Shown in pieces: positions 16,079-24,884 of a stretch of 64,000 nt of DNA. The notes under the pieces are model-generated. The model had not been told where the DNA came from. It saw only the letters and a program-made list of their open reading frames with translations, and did no database searches. Position 1 is the stretch's first letter. The number at the start of each line of letters is the position of its first letter. The position numbers and the translations under genes were made by a program. Source of the stretch: JACVRW01 sp963771715 (GTDB taxonomy: Bacteria > Actinomycetota > Thermoleophilia > Solirubrobacterales > Thermoleophilaceae); assembly GCA_963771715.1 (NCBI GenBank), contig CAVYUQ010000003.1, forward strand, positions 679,389-743,388. The letters are read 5' to 3'.

Positions 16079-17010
16079 TCGCTCGGATCCTTGTCGTCGC
16101 GCCAGCGCACGAACTTCGCGCCGTGGCGTATGCGGTTGCCGGTGATGTGGTCGAAGCCGATCTCCACCACGAGCTCGGGGCGGAGGCCCTCCCAGACCAG
16201 CTCCTCCTCGGACTTCCAGCGGCTCGGCTCGCCCGCGCCGCGCTCGCCGGTGCGGTACGGCTCGAGCAGGCCGAGCAGCTCGCGCTTCTGCTTGGCGCGG
16301 AATCCCGACGTGTGGCCCACGATGTGGAGCCCGCCGTCGTCGTCGTACATCCCGAGGATCAGGGAGCCGACCGTGCCCTCCTCCTTGCCGAAGCGGAACG
16401 CGGCCACCACTGCGTCGGCCGTGCGGAGCCGCTTGATCTTCACCATGCCGGTGCGCTCGCCGGGCCGGTACGGCGCGTCGCCCTGCTTGGCCACCACGCC
16501 CTCCGAGATGCCGGTGAGCCACTCGCCCGCGGCGTCTCGGTCCGGGGTCATCGGCGTGAGCTCCACCGGGTCCGCCACGACGGCGCGGAGCCGCTCGCGG
16601 CGCTCGTCGTACGGGAGCGAGAGCAGCGTCTCGTCGTCCTCCGCCAGCAGGTCGAAGGCCACCAGCGACGCCGGCGTCTCCTCCCGCAGCCGCTCGACGC
16701 GGGACGCGGCGGGGTGGATGCGCTGCGAGAGCAGGTCGAACTCCTGGACGCCGTCGACTACGACCATCATCTCGCCGTCGAGCACCAGCCGCTCGTGCGG
16801 GAGCTCGAGCACCAGCTCGACGATGTCCGGGAAATAGCGGTTCATAGGCCTGCCGTTGCGGCTCTGGAGCTGCACGTCGTCGCCGTCGCGGAAGACGATC
16901 GTCCGGAAGCCGTCGAACTTGGGCTCGTAGCGCCATCCCTCGCCCTCGGGCAGCTCCTTCGCGGAGCGCGCGAGCTGAGGCTGGACCGGCGGCTTCAGCG
17001 GAAGGCTCAC
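16051..17010 (-). CDS. ATP-dependent DNA ligase, short LigC-like form
   Basis: 319 residues. The nucleotidyltransferase domain has the adenylated lysine in YEPKFDGFR (Lys31, motif I), then LVLDGEMMVVVDG (motif III), EFDLLSQRIHPA, and EGVVAKQGDAPYRPGERTG with MVKIKR (motifs IV-V). The C-terminal OB-fold part includes VGSLILGMYDDDGGLHIVGH. It lacks NHEJ polymerase or nuclease domains, like actinobacterial LigC, and would seal nicks in repair. The start is GTG 17010, overlapping the SDR stop (GTGA), so it is the middle gene of an SDR-ligase-sugar dehydrogenase run. Confidence 0.88.
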   Translation of the reverse strand: MSLPLKPPVQPQLARSAKELPEGEGWRYEPKFDGFRTIVFRDGDDVQLQSRNGRPMNRYFPDIVELVLELPHERLVLDGEMMVVVDGVQEFDLLSQRIHPAASRVERLREETPASLVAFDLLAEDDETLLSLPYDERRERLRAVVADPVELTPMTPDRDAAGEWLTGISEGVVAKQGDAPYRPGERTGMVKIKRLRTADAVVAAFRFGKEEGTVGSLILGMYDDDGGLHIVGHTSGFRAKQKRELLGLLEPYRTGERGAGEPSRWKSEEELVWEGLRPELVVEIGFDHITGNRIRHGAKFVRWRDDKDPSECHISQLRS

Positions 17011-17795
17011 CGCGGCGCCACGCTCCTGCCGAGCATCCGGCGCAGCACGAGATCTCCCAGCCGTGGCGAGATGCCGTTCACCACCCGCAGCATGCGCACG
17101 ACCGGCGGATAGAACAGCTCGCGGCGGTCGCTCTCCACGGCCTCGACCACCCGCTCCCCGAGCGGCCCAGCAGGCGCACGGCGATCCATCCGGTACCACT
17201 CGGGCATGTGGTCGAGCTCGTGGTCGTGGAGCGAGGTCTCGACCTCACCCGGGTAGACCGTGGTCACCGAGACGCCGCTGCCGTGAAGCTCCTGGCGCAA
17301 CGCCTCCGCGAAGCCGCGCTGCGCCGCCTTCGTGCCGTTGTAGACCGCGGCCGACGGGAAGCCGCGCACGCCACCGCCCGACGACACGACCACGATGTGG
17401 CCGCGCCGGCGCTCGAGCATGCGCGGGAGCGCCGCCCAGACGGTGTGGATCGTCCCGAGCCAGTTCACGTCGTTCATCTGACGCGCCTCGTCGAGCGGCA
17501 GCTGCGCGAACGGCCCGTAGTGGGTGATCCCGGCGTTGGCCACCAGCACGTCCACGTCGCCGAACTCCTCGACCGCGCCCACGATCGAGGCCGGATCCGA
17601 CACGTCGCCCGGCAGGACCGCATGCCCGCTGCCGGGCAGTTCCGCGGCGAGCTCCTCCAGCGGTGCGCTCCGCCGCGCCACCAGCCCGAGCGTGCAGCCG
17701 CGCGCGGCAAAGGCGCGGGCGATCGCCTCGCCGATTCCGCGTGAGGCGCCAGTCACGAGCACACGAGTCCCCGGGCCGATCTCCACGGCGGCCAT
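17007..17795 (-). CDS. Short-chain dehydrogenase/reductase
   Basis: 262 residues, a classical SDR. The nucleotide-binding motif is VLVTGASRGIGEAIA (TGxxxGxG at 15-22), NAG is in VLVANAGITHYGPF, the catalytic Ser is in HIVVVSSGGGVRG and YxxxK in AAVYNGTKAAQRGFAEALRQ. The VTTVYPGEVETSLHD segment follows, as in the SDR family close to fatty or retinol-type reductases. The start ATG 17795 is 70 bp from the divergent DtxR-type gene. The substrate cannot be told from sequence; it is translationally coupled to the DNA ligase. Confidence 0.85.
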   Translation of the reverse strand: MAAVEIGPGTRVLVTGASRGIGEAIARAFAARGCTLGLVARRSAPLEELAAELPGSGHAVLPGDVSDPASIVGAVEEFGDVDVLVANAGITHYGPFAQLPLDEARQMNDVNWLGTIHTVWAALPRMLERRRGHIVVVSSGGGVRGFPSAAVYNGTKAAQRGFAEALRQELHGSGVSVTTVYPGEVETSLHDHELDHMPEWYRMDRRAPAGPLGERVVEAVESDRRELFYPPVVRMLRVVNGISPRLGDLVLRRMLGRSVAPR

Positions 17796-17864
17796 GGTAT
17801 GCCAGGCTCGCGCAGCGGGCCGAGCCCGCTGCTTGGCGAACGGCCCCCGGCTAGGATGCTTCCC

Positions 17865-18578
17865 ATGTCTCAGGAGCAGGCCACCGTCGCCGAGGAGGAG
17901 TACCTCCAGATCATCTACTGGCTCCAGGAGGCCGGGCTTCCGATCACCGGAGCGAACATCGCCCGCGCGATGCAGGTCTCGGCCCCGACCGTGCACGAGA
18001 TGATCGGGCGCCTCGAGGCGGACGGCTACGTGACGCGAGCGGCGGACAAGTCGCTCGAGTTCACGGATTCGGGCAAGGAGCACGCGGCCGGGATCGTGCG
18101 CCGCCACCGGCTGATCGAGCGCTTCCTGACCGACGTCTTCGAGATCCCGTGGGACCAGGTCCACGAGGAGGCCGAGCGGCTCGAGCACTGGATGTCGCCG
18201 ATGGTGGAGGAGCGCATGCTGCGCGCGATCGGCGACGCCAAGACCTGCCCCCACGGACACCCGATCTTCGAGGGCGAGCGCGAGCTGGGCGTGCCGCTCG
18301 CGGACGTGGAGGAGGGCGCCCGGGTCCGGGTGCTGCGCTTCGAGAACGAGGCCGAGGACCTGCTCCACTACCTCAAGGACACCGGCCTGACCCCGGGCCT
18401 CGAGGGCGTGCTCGCCCGCGCGGGCGACGACGAGGTCGTGCTCGAGGCCGCCGGCGACCGTCACTCGGTCACCCGCAGCGTGGCCGAGACCGTCTCGGTC
18501 GTGGCCGACCCCTCGCCGCCGCCGCGCACCGCCCTGCCGGATCAGCTCGTGCTCGGCCGCGAGCGCTACGGCCGCTGA
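17865..18578 (+). CDS. DtxR/MntR family metal-dependent repressor
   Basis: 237 residues. The N-terminal winged helix (VAEEEYLQIIYWLQEAGLPI, IARAMQVSAPTVHEMIGRLE, GYVTRAADKSLEFTDSGKEH) is followed by the dimerisation and metal-binding domain with the HRLIERFLTDVFEIPWDQVH region, Glu and His ligands near EEAERLEHW, and CPHGHPIF. An SH3-like third domain follows (ADVEEGARVRVLRFENEAED). It senses Fe2+ or Mn2+ and represses uptake genes; which metal is not clear. The start is ATG 17865, with another ATG nine bases upstream. No metal transporter lies nearby, so it probably acts in trans. Confidence 0.85.
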   Translation: MSQEQATVAEEEYLQIIYWLQEAGLPITGANIARAMQVSAPTVHEMIGRLEADGYVTRAADKSLEFTDSGKEHAAGIVRRHRLIERFLTDVFEIPWDQVHEEAERLEHWMSPMVEERMLRAIGDAKTCPHGHPIFEGERELGVPLADVEEGARVRVLRFENEAEDLLHYLKDTGLTPGLEGVLARAGDDEVVLEAAGDRHSVTRSVAETVSVVADPSPPPRTALPDQLVLGRERYGR

Positions 18579-18588
18579 CGGCAGTCGC

Positions 18589-18921
18589 CTAGCGGCGCAG
18601 CAGGCGCGCGATCAGGCTTCCGGCGATCGCGTAGAGCACCGCGGCGAGGCCCCAGTTCACGCCCACGCGCGCCTTCCTGCCGTCGAGCTGGAAGATGTTG
18701 TCGAAGGGCTCGGCGAGGAACTGCCCCGCGCCGACGAGCCAGTCGACGATGGCGTTGTCCCGGTTGGCCTCGAGCAGGACGAGCACGATCCCGACCACGA
18801 TCAGGCCCACGACCACGCTGGTGATCAGGGTCACGATCCGGGCGACACCCCCGAGGCCGCGGCGCGCGGCAAGCCCGGCGCGGGGTCGGATGCGTCCTGA
18901 GCGGCGTGCGATCGTAGCCAT
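18589..18921 (-). CDS. Small membrane protein with two TM segments
   Basis: 110 residues. A basic Arg-rich N-terminus is followed by TM1 (IVTLITSVVVGLIVVGIVLVLL), a loop containing NRDNAIVDWLVGAGQFLAEP, and TM2 (GLAAVLYAIAGSLIARLL). The N-in topology follows from the positive N-terminus. It is convergent with the DtxR gene, 10 bp apart. Similar two-TM proteins are common in Actinobacteria, but no function is known. Confidence 0.65.
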   Translation of the reverse strand: MATIARRSGRIRPRAGLAARRGLGGVARIVTLITSVVVGLIVVGIVLVLLEANRDNAIVDWLVGAGQFLAEPFDNIFQLDGRKARVGVNWGLAAVLYAIAGSLIARLLRR

Positions 18922-18978
18922 GCTCTGTCCCCTACCCGGGCGCTGCAGTCTCCACTCGCCCGGGTTAGGGTGGGCCGC

Positions 18979-20007
18979 ATGTCACAGGAACAGCTCGACC
19001 CCTCCCACATCATGCAGGTCGGGATGGGCTTCTGGCCGTCGAAGACGGTGCTGTCGGCGGTGGAGCTCGAGCTCTTCACGCAGCTCGCAGACGAGCCGAT
19101 GAGCGGCGCCGAGATCGGCGAACGGCTCGGCCTCCACCCGCGCGGCATCTACGACTTTCTCGACACGCTCGTGGCGCTGCGGATCCTCGAGCGTGACGGT
19201 GACGGGCCCGATGGCCGCTATCGCAACACCGATGAGAGCGCGGCGTTCCTGGACAAGCGCAGCCCCACGTACATCGGCGGAATCCTCGAGATGGCGGGCG
19301 CGCGGCTGTATCCCTTCTGGGGCGACCTCACCGAGGCTCTCAGGACCGGCGAGCCCCAGAACGAGGTCAAGCACACCGGGAAGCCGATGTTCGACGAGCT
19401 CTACAGCGACCCGGCCAGGCTCGAGCAGTTCATGGGAGCGATGGCGGGCATCTCGCTCGGCAACTTCCAGGCGCTGGCCGAGAAGTTCGATTTCTCCAAG
19501 TACGAGACGGTCTGCGATGTGGGCGGTGCCACCGGCCAGCTCTGCATGATCCTGGCCCGCCGCCACCCGCACCTGCGCTGCATCAGCTACGACCTTCCGG
19601 TGGTCGCGCCGATCGCGGACAGGACCGTGGCGGCTGCCGGGCTGGCCGACCGCGTGACCACCGCCTCGGGCGACTTCTTCGCGGATCCGCTTCCGCAGGC
19701 GGACGTGATCACGATGGGCCTGATCCTCCACGACTGGAACCTCGACCGGAAGATGCACCTGATCAGGTCCGCGTACGATGCGCTGCCGGAGGGCGGCGCC
19801 TTCATCGTGATCGAGAACCTCATCGACGACGCCCGCCGGGAGAACGCCTTCGGGCTGATGATGTCGCTGAACATGCTGATCGAGTTCGGCGACGCCTTCG
19901 ACTTCACCGGCAGCGACTTCGCCGGATGGTGCCGCGAGGTGGGCTTCCGGGAGGTCGAGATCGTGCCGCTGACCGGCCCGGCGAGCGCCGGCATCGCCTA
20001 CAAGTAG
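18979..20007 (+). CDS. O-methyltransferase, two-domain (hydroxyneurosporene/acetylserotonin type)
   Basis: 342 residues. The N-terminal winged-helix dimerisation domain contains SAVELELFTQLADEPMSGAE and GIYDFLDTLVALRILERD. The catalytic domain has SAM motif I VCDVGGATGQLCMILARRHP, then GLADRVTTASGDFFADPLP, ADVITMGLILHDW (the His of the family HDW) and EGGAFIVIENLIDD. It methylates a hydroxyl group of a small molecule, substrate unknown. The start is ATG 18979; an in-frame GTG lies nine bases before. No biosynthetic cluster is evident around it. Confidence 0.85.
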   Translation: MSQEQLDPSHIMQVGMGFWPSKTVLSAVELELFTQLADEPMSGAEIGERLGLHPRGIYDFLDTLVALRILERDGDGPDGRYRNTDESAAFLDKRSPTYIGGILEMAGARLYPFWGDLTEALRTGEPQNEVKHTGKPMFDELYSDPARLEQFMGAMAGISLGNFQALAEKFDFSKYETVCDVGGATGQLCMILARRHPHLRCISYDLPVVAPIADRTVAAAGLADRVTTASGDFFADPLPQADVITMGLILHDWNLDRKMHLIRSAYDALPEGGAFIVIENLIDDARRENAFGLMMSLNMLIEFGDAFDFTGSDFAGWCREVGFREVEIVPLTGPASAGIAYK

Positions 20008-20020
20008 CGCGCCTGGGGCG

Positions 20021-21277
20021 CTAGGCCGCCGCCCGGTGCAGAGCGCGCCGAAGCGGGGCGGCCACGAGCACGCCCGTCAGAGCCAGCACCGCGCCGGCCA
20101 CCGCCCAGGCCGTCGCGGTGCCCTCGGCGGCGGCCAGCGCGCCGACGGTCAGGTTCGCCACGAGCGCGCCGCCCTGCGCGGCCAGCGACTCGCCCGAGAT
20201 CAGAGTCGCGCGCGCATCCGACCCGACCGCGTCGTTCAGCAGCTCCGCGTGCATCGGCTCGACGAGCCCGTAGCTCAGGTAGGTGAGGAGATACAGCGCG
20301 GCGAACAGGGCGACCGCGTCGGGCTCGCCCAGCAGCGCGGTGCACACCGCGACCAGTCCCAGGGCCGAGAGGTACCCCACCCGGACACCGAGACGCCGGC
20401 GCAGCCTCGGGCTCACCCAGGCTCCCAGCGCCACCGCGAGCATCGACCCCGCCGCCAGCGCGCCGAACTCGAAGCCGTGGTGCCGCTCGCTTCCCGCGAG
20501 GTCTGCGAGGTGCGGCTGCCAGAGCAGCTCGACGGCGCTCATCGCGAATCCGAAGGCAGCGGCGGTGGCGAAGATCACGCGCACGGTCACAGATGCCGCC
20601 GCCTCCGCACGGGCGGTCGCGAAGACCGCGCGCACGCGCTGCGCGATGCCGTGCCCCGCGTCGTGCAGCGCGTGTGCGCGGGGCGGCTCGTGCACGAGCA
20701 GCGCCACGGCGGCGAGGTACACAAGTGCGGCTCCGGCACCCGCGAGCGCGGCCAGGCCGTAGCCGGCGAACGCCCCGCTGGCCACGTCCGACGGGTCGGC
20801 GATCGAGACCAGACCGCCGCCGGCCAGGGCGCCGAACGCCATCGCGACGCCCTCGGCCGCCGTGCCGCGCGATAGCCCACGGGCGAGCGGCGCCACCGGG
20901 TCCAGCGCTCGCAGTGAGTCCACGTACCACGCCTCGAGCGCCCCCGAGATGAGCGCCCGTCCCGCCGCCAGCGCCGCCACGGACGCCATGAACGCGAGCA
21001 CGCTCTGCGCGACCGCAAAGGCCCCCAGGCTCGCCGCCGTGAGCGCCGCCCCCACGAGCAGCACTCGCCTGCGCCCCACGGCGTCCGCGAGCGCGCCGCT
21101 CGGGACCTCGAACGCGATCAGCACGGCACTGTGGACCGCGAAGACCGCGCCCACCGCGTCGAGCTCCAGGCCCCGGGCCACCGGGGTGAGCACCAGGAAG
21201 GGAAGGACGAGGCCGACCGGCAGCCAGCGCAGCGCCCGGAGAAGGATGAAGTTCCGGGTCAGCCGCTCGCTGTTCAC
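20021..21277 (-). CDS. MFS transporter, 12 TM
   Basis: 418 residues. TM1 is VGLVLPFLVLTPVARGLELD, and the motif A-like loop is VPSGALADAVGRRRVLLVG. Repeated hydrophobic segments give about 12 TMs, with a central loop rich in Arg/Ala (AQRVRAVFATARAEA). It resembles DHA1-like or MFS_1 efflux carriers; the substrate is unknown. It is the last gene of a three-gene minus-strand run (aminotransferase, membrane protein, MFS) with a 6-bp gap to the gene before it, which suggests co-transcription. Confidence 0.85.
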   Translation of the reverse strand: MNSERLTRNFILLRALRWLPVGLVLPFLVLTPVARGLELDAVGAVFAVHSAVLIAFEVPSGALADAVGRRRVLLVGAALTAASLGAFAVAQSVLAFMASVAALAAGRALISGALEAWYVDSLRALDPVAPLARGLSRGTAAEGVAMAFGALAGGGLVSIADPSDVASGAFAGYGLAALAGAGAALVYLAAVALLVHEPPRAHALHDAGHGIAQRVRAVFATARAEAAASVTVRVIFATAAAFGFAMSAVELLWQPHLADLAGSERHHGFEFGALAAGSMLAVALGAWVSPRLRRRLGVRVGYLSALGLVAVCTALLGEPDAVALFAALYLLTYLSYGLVEPMHAELLNDAVGSDARATLISGESLAAQGGALVANLTVGALAAAEGTATAWAVAGAVLALTGVLVAAPLRRALHRAAA

Positions 21278-21283
21278 GGCCCC

Positions 21284-22036
21284 TCAGTGCGCCGACGTGC
21301 GCCGGGCGAGCAGGTCGTAGTACAGGAACGTCGAGTAGAGCGCCACGAACGGCGTGGTCACCGATGTGGCGAGGATCGTGCCCACCAGCGCCCATACCGC
21401 CTGGTCGCTGCTCGCGGCGATCGCCGTGAACGGGGACAGCAGGAGGAAGCCTGGGATCGCGACGGCGATGTTCGCGAGCAGCACGAGTCCGAACGTGCGC
21501 CACCAGAAGCCCTGGACGACGTGGCTCGAGCGCGTGAGGGCGGCCGGTCCGCGGGCGCCCTCGATCACGACCGTCTGCGGCACGAAGTACCAGCGCACGG
21601 CCAGGTAGACGCCCGGGACGATCAGCGCGAGGAAGCCGAGCGCGATGCCGAGCGCCGCCAGCACGACGGCGCCGAAGAGCGGCGTGAACGCCTCGAAGCC
21701 GGCCACGAACACCTCGCCGGGAGAGGGGCGCTCGCCCTTCGCGATCGAGTGCAGGGCGTAGATGCAGATCGCGGTGATGATCGGGGTCATCACGAGGAAG
21801 CCCACCGCCGTGGGTACCGCGGCCTCGGCGATCGAGGGTGACTCGTCGTAGGAGCTCGTGAGCATCTCGAGCCCGATGCCCTCCACCGCCACCTCGACGG
21901 GGATCACCACGGCGGCCGACAGCAGGATGAACAGCCAGGCGTGGCGCACGAAGACGCGCAGCGAGTCGCGATACAGCGCGCCGACGTCCCGGGCCTGCTG
22001 GAGTCGCAGCTCGCTGCCGGCCCCGAGTTCGCTCAC
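21284..22036 (-). CDS. Polytopic membrane protein, about 6 TM
   Basis: 250 residues starting at GTG 22036, which overlaps the aminotransferase stop (GTGA). The N-terminal cytosolic helix (ARDVGALYRDSLRVFVRHAW) is followed by hydrophobic pairs (LFILLSAAVVIPVEVAVEGI; AVGFLVMTPIITAICIYAL; GAVVLAALGIALGFLALIV; a WYFVPQTVVIEGARGP loop; FGLVLLANIAVAIPGFLLL). This resembles the membrane domain seen in glycerophosphodiesterase-associated and YciC/DUF975-like proteins. No enzymatic motif is seen. The function is unknown. Confidence 0.7.
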   Translation of the reverse strand: MSELGAGSELRLQQARDVGALYRDSLRVFVRHAWLFILLSAAVVIPVEVAVEGIGLEMLTSSYDESPSIAEAAVPTAVGFLVMTPIITAICIYALHSIAKGERPSPGEVFVAGFEAFTPLFGAVVLAALGIALGFLALIVPGVYLAVRWYFVPQTVVIEGARGPAALTRSSHVVQGFWWRTFGLVLLANIAVAIPGFLLLSPFTAIAASSDQAVWALVGTILATSVTTPFVALYSTFLYYDLLARRTSAH

Positions 22037-23136
22037 GCGGGGGCGCCCGCCAGCTCGCGGTAGGCATCGGCCACGCGCGCGATGCCCTCCTCGATCTGGT
22101 CGGGGGGGACTGCGGAGTAGGCGATCCGGAGTGAGCTCTCGCCGCCCTTGATGAGGAAGTCGCTGCCCTTCACGAAGATCACGCCGCGCTCGCGCGCGGC
22201 CGCCTCGAGCTGCGCCACGTCGCTGCCCTCGGGCAGGTCCACCCACAGGAAGTAGCCGCCCTGCGGCATCACGAAGCGGGCATCCGGCAGGTGGCGCTCG
22301 AGCGCGCCCGCGGTGGCGTCGCGGCGCTCGCGCAGGGCCGCCTTCACGGTCTCGATCGAGCGCTCGATCGCCCCGGAGTGGCAGAACTCGGCGACGATCG
22401 ACTGGGCCACCATGTTCGGGGAGATGTAGGTGTTCGTCGCGAGCTTGCGGATGCGGGCGATCAGGTCCTCCGGCCCGACCAGGTAGCCGACGCGGATGCC
22501 GGGGCAGACCGTCTTCGAGAAGGAGGACGCGTAGACCACGGTCTCGGCGCCGCCCAGCGAGAGCATCGTCGGCAGCGGCTCGCCCTCGAAGCGCAGCTCA
22601 ACATACGGGTCGTCCTCGAAGATCACGAAGCCGTACTCGGCCGCGAGCTCGAGCAGCCGGCTGCGCTTCTCGAGCGAGAGCGTGCAGCCGGCGGGGTTCT
22701 GGAAGTTGGGGATGATGTGCGCGAGCTTCGGGCGCGCGCCCTCGCCGAGCGCCACCTCGAGGGCCTTCACGTCGATGCCGTCGGGCTCGAGCGGAATCGC
22801 GAGGATCTCGGCGCCGAGCTGCTGGAGCGAGAGCAGCGTGCGGTCGTAGGTGGGTGCCTCCACCACCACGAGGTCACCCGGCTGGACCAGCGTCTGGAAC
22901 AGGAACGCATCCGCCTGCATCGAGCCGTTGGTGGCGAGGAGGCGACCCGGCTCGACGCCGTGCTTGGCGGCGATCCACTCGAGCAGGTGCGGGTAGCCCG
23001 CCGACGTCCCGTAGGCGAACGTACCGGCGGGATCGCGCTCGAACGCGCTCTGCGCGGCGGCCTTGAGGTCGTCGACGGCGATGATGTCGAGCGACGGAGC
23101 GCCGCGGGCGAGCGAGATGTTTGTCAGCTCGGCCAC
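22033..23136 (-). CDS. PLP-dependent aminotransferase, class I/II (MocR-related/LysN-like)
   Basis: 367 residues, fold type I. It has GYPHLLEWIAAKHGVEPGRL, ATNGSMQADAFLFQ, the cofactor Asp region ELAAEYGFVIFEDDPYVELR, NFQNPAGCTLS, and the Schiff-base Lys in YASSFSKTVCPGIRVGYLVG. The C-terminal Arg for the substrate carboxylate is in ESSLRIAYSAV. The group includes 2-aminoadipate and aromatic or branched-chain transaminases; the exact substrate is not clear. The start is GTG 23136. It heads the run with the two membrane proteins downstream, so a shared role in amino-acid handling is possible. Confidence 0.85.
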   Translation of the reverse strand: MAELTNISLARGAPSLDIIAVDDLKAAAQSAFERDPAGTFAYGTSAGYPHLLEWIAAKHGVEPGRLLATNGSMQADAFLFQTLVQPGDLVVVEAPTYDRTLLSLQQLGAEILAIPLEPDGIDVKALEVALGEGARPKLAHIIPNFQNPAGCTLSLEKRSRLLELAAEYGFVIFEDDPYVELRFEGEPLPTMLSLGGAETVVYASSFSKTVCPGIRVGYLVGPEDLIARIRKLATNTYISPNMVAQSIVAEFCHSGAIERSIETVKAALRERRDATAGALERHLPDARFVMPQGGYFLWVDLPEGSDVAQLEAAARERGVIFVKGSDFLIKGGESSLRIAYSAVPPDQIEEGIARVADAYRELAGAPA

Positions 23137-23180
23137 GAGCCGCCACGATACCGGGGACGTCGCAGTTAGGGTCCGTCTGG

Positions 23181-24884
23181 ATGAAGCGCAGCCAGCTGCT
23201 CATTGCCGTGGTCGCGATAGTCGCGGTCGCGCTCGTGGCGTCGCTGTCGGCCGGGGACGGAGACGATGGCGGCGGAAGCGGGGACGGGGACGGGGGCGGG
23301 TCCGGCCCGGCGGCGCCCGCGGGATCGGTGCGGGTCTCGTTCGCCTACTCGCCCGAGAAGGAGAAGCTGCTGAAGCCGCTGATCCGGCGCTTCAACTCGC
23401 AGCGCACGGAGGTGAACGGCAGGCCGGTGTTCGTGGAGGGCGAGGTGCTGTCGAGCGGCCAGGCCGAGTCGGAGCTGGCCTCCGGCGACCTCGAGCTCAC
23501 CGCATGGTCACCGGCGTCCTCGCTCTGGGGGCGGCTGCTCAACTTCGAGGCCGACCGCAGCCTCGCCGCGGACGAGAACCCGTCGATCGTGCGCACCCCG
23601 CTCGTGATCGCCATGTGGGAGCCCTTCGCCCGGGCGCTCGGCTGGCCGCGCAAGCAGCTCGGCTTCAAGGAGATCATCCAGCTCGCCCGCTCGAACCAGG
23701 GCTTCGCGTCGTTCGGCCATCCGGAGTTCGGGAGCTTCAAGCTCGTGCACACCAACCCGGACTTCTCGACCTCCGGCCTCGAGGCGGTCGTCGCCGAGTA
23801 CTACGCGGCCACCGGCAAGGAGGAGGGCCTCACGGAGGCGGACGTGGCCGGCTCGGACGCCCGGACGGTGGTGCGCGACATCGAGCGCTCGATCGTCCAC
23901 TACGGCGACACCACGCTGTTCATCGCCGACCAGATGCGGCGCGAGGGACCCGGCTACGCGTCCGCGGTGGCGATGGAGGAGGTCACGCTGCTCGAGTTCA
24001 ACCGCGACCGCGGCTCTCAGCCGAAGCTCGTGGCGCTCTATCCCCCCGAGGGCACCTTCTACTCGGACAACCCGTTCATCGTGCTGAACGGATCCTGGGT
24101 GCGGCCCAACCAGCGCCAGGGCGCGGAGCGCTTCCAGCAGTTCCTCGAGGACGAGATCACCCCGGAGCTGGCGGCGCGGTCCGGCTTCCGGCCGGCGAGC
24201 CTCGACGCCAAGCCGGTGCCACCGGTGTCCAAGGAGAACGGCGTCGACCCGGCGCAGCCGAAGCGGGTGCTCGGCCTGCCGGAGCCGCGCGTGCTCGACG
24301 CGGTGCGGCGCGCGTGGCGCCAGGACCGCAAGCCGGCGAGCGTGCTGCTCGTGGTGGACACCTCCGGCTCGATGGCCCAGGAGAACCGCCTCGAGCGCGC
24401 GAAGGCCGGGCTCGGGAGCTTCTTCCGGAACGTCGGCCGCCAGGACAGCGTGGGCCTCACGATCTTCTCGGACCAGATCACCCCGCTGATCCCGGTCGGC
24501 CCCTACCGAGCCAACGCGCCGAAGCTCCGGCAGACCGTCCAGAACCTGATCGCGGACGGCGGCACCGCGGTCTACGACGCGACGATCGAGGGCTTCCGGG
24601 CCGTGCGCCGAGGTGCGTCGCCCGACCGCATCAACGCCGTCGTCGTGCTCACCGACGGCGAGGACACGGACTCCGGCGCCAGCGCCGAGGAGGTGGTCGA
24701 CGCCGTGCGCGCGCAGGGCGACTCCGACAACCAGGTGCGCGTGTTCACGATCGCCTACAGCCCGGGCGCGGTCGGGGCCGCGGACGCGCTCGAGGAGATC
24801 TCCAAGGCCTCCGGCGGCCAGGCCTACACGGGCGACACGGAGGACATCGAGGCCGTCTACCGGAGCATCTCGAGCTTCTTCTGA
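23181..24884 (+). CDS. Membrane-anchored substrate-binding plus VWA domain protein
   Basis: 567 residues. An N-terminal anchor (LLIAVVAIVAVALVASLSAG) is followed by a Gly/Asp-rich linker, then an extracellular periplasmic-binding-type domain (residues about 50-350: VSFAYSPEKEKLLKPLIRRF, YYAATGKEEGLTEADVAGSD, YPPEGTFYSDNPFIVLNGSW). The C-terminal von Willebrand A domain has a complete MIDAS: DTSGSM at 393-398, GGTAVYDATIEGF and VLTDGEDTDSG. Its stop overlaps the next start (TGATG). Proteins of this layout are known but poorly characterised. A sensor or assembly role at the cell surface is inference. Confidence 0.85.
   Translation: MKRSQLLIAVVAIVAVALVASLSAGDGDDGGGSGDGDGGGSGPAAPAGSVRVSFAYSPEKEKLLKPLIRRFNSQRTEVNGRPVFVEGEVLSSGQAESELASGDLELTAWSPASSLWGRLLNFEADRSLAADENPSIVRTPLVIAMWEPFARALGWPRKQLGFKEIIQLARSNQGFASFGHPEFGSFKLVHTNPDFSTSGLEAVVAEYYAATGKEEGLTEADVAGSDARTVVRDIERSIVHYGDTTLFIADQMRREGPGYASAVAMEEVTLLEFNRDRGSQPKLVALYPPEGTFYSDNPFIVLNGSWVRPNQRQGAERFQQFLEDEITPELAARSGFRPASLDAKPVPPVSKENGVDPAQPKRVLGLPEPRVLDAVRRAWRQDRKPASVLLVVDTSGSMAQENRLERAKAGLGSFFRNVGRQDSVGLTIFSDQITPLIPVGPYRANAPKLRQTVQNLIADGGTAVYDATIEGFRAVRRGASPDRINAVVVLTDGEDTDSGASAEEVVDAVRAQGDSDNQVRVFTIAYSPGAVGAADALEEISKASGGQAYTGDTEDIEAVYRSISSFF

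Noticed and set aside
16051..17199. Ligase start at 17199
   Set aside because: The extra 63 residues are antisense to the SDR C-terminus; GTG 17010 overlaps the SDR stop as GTGA and starts right before conserved sequence.
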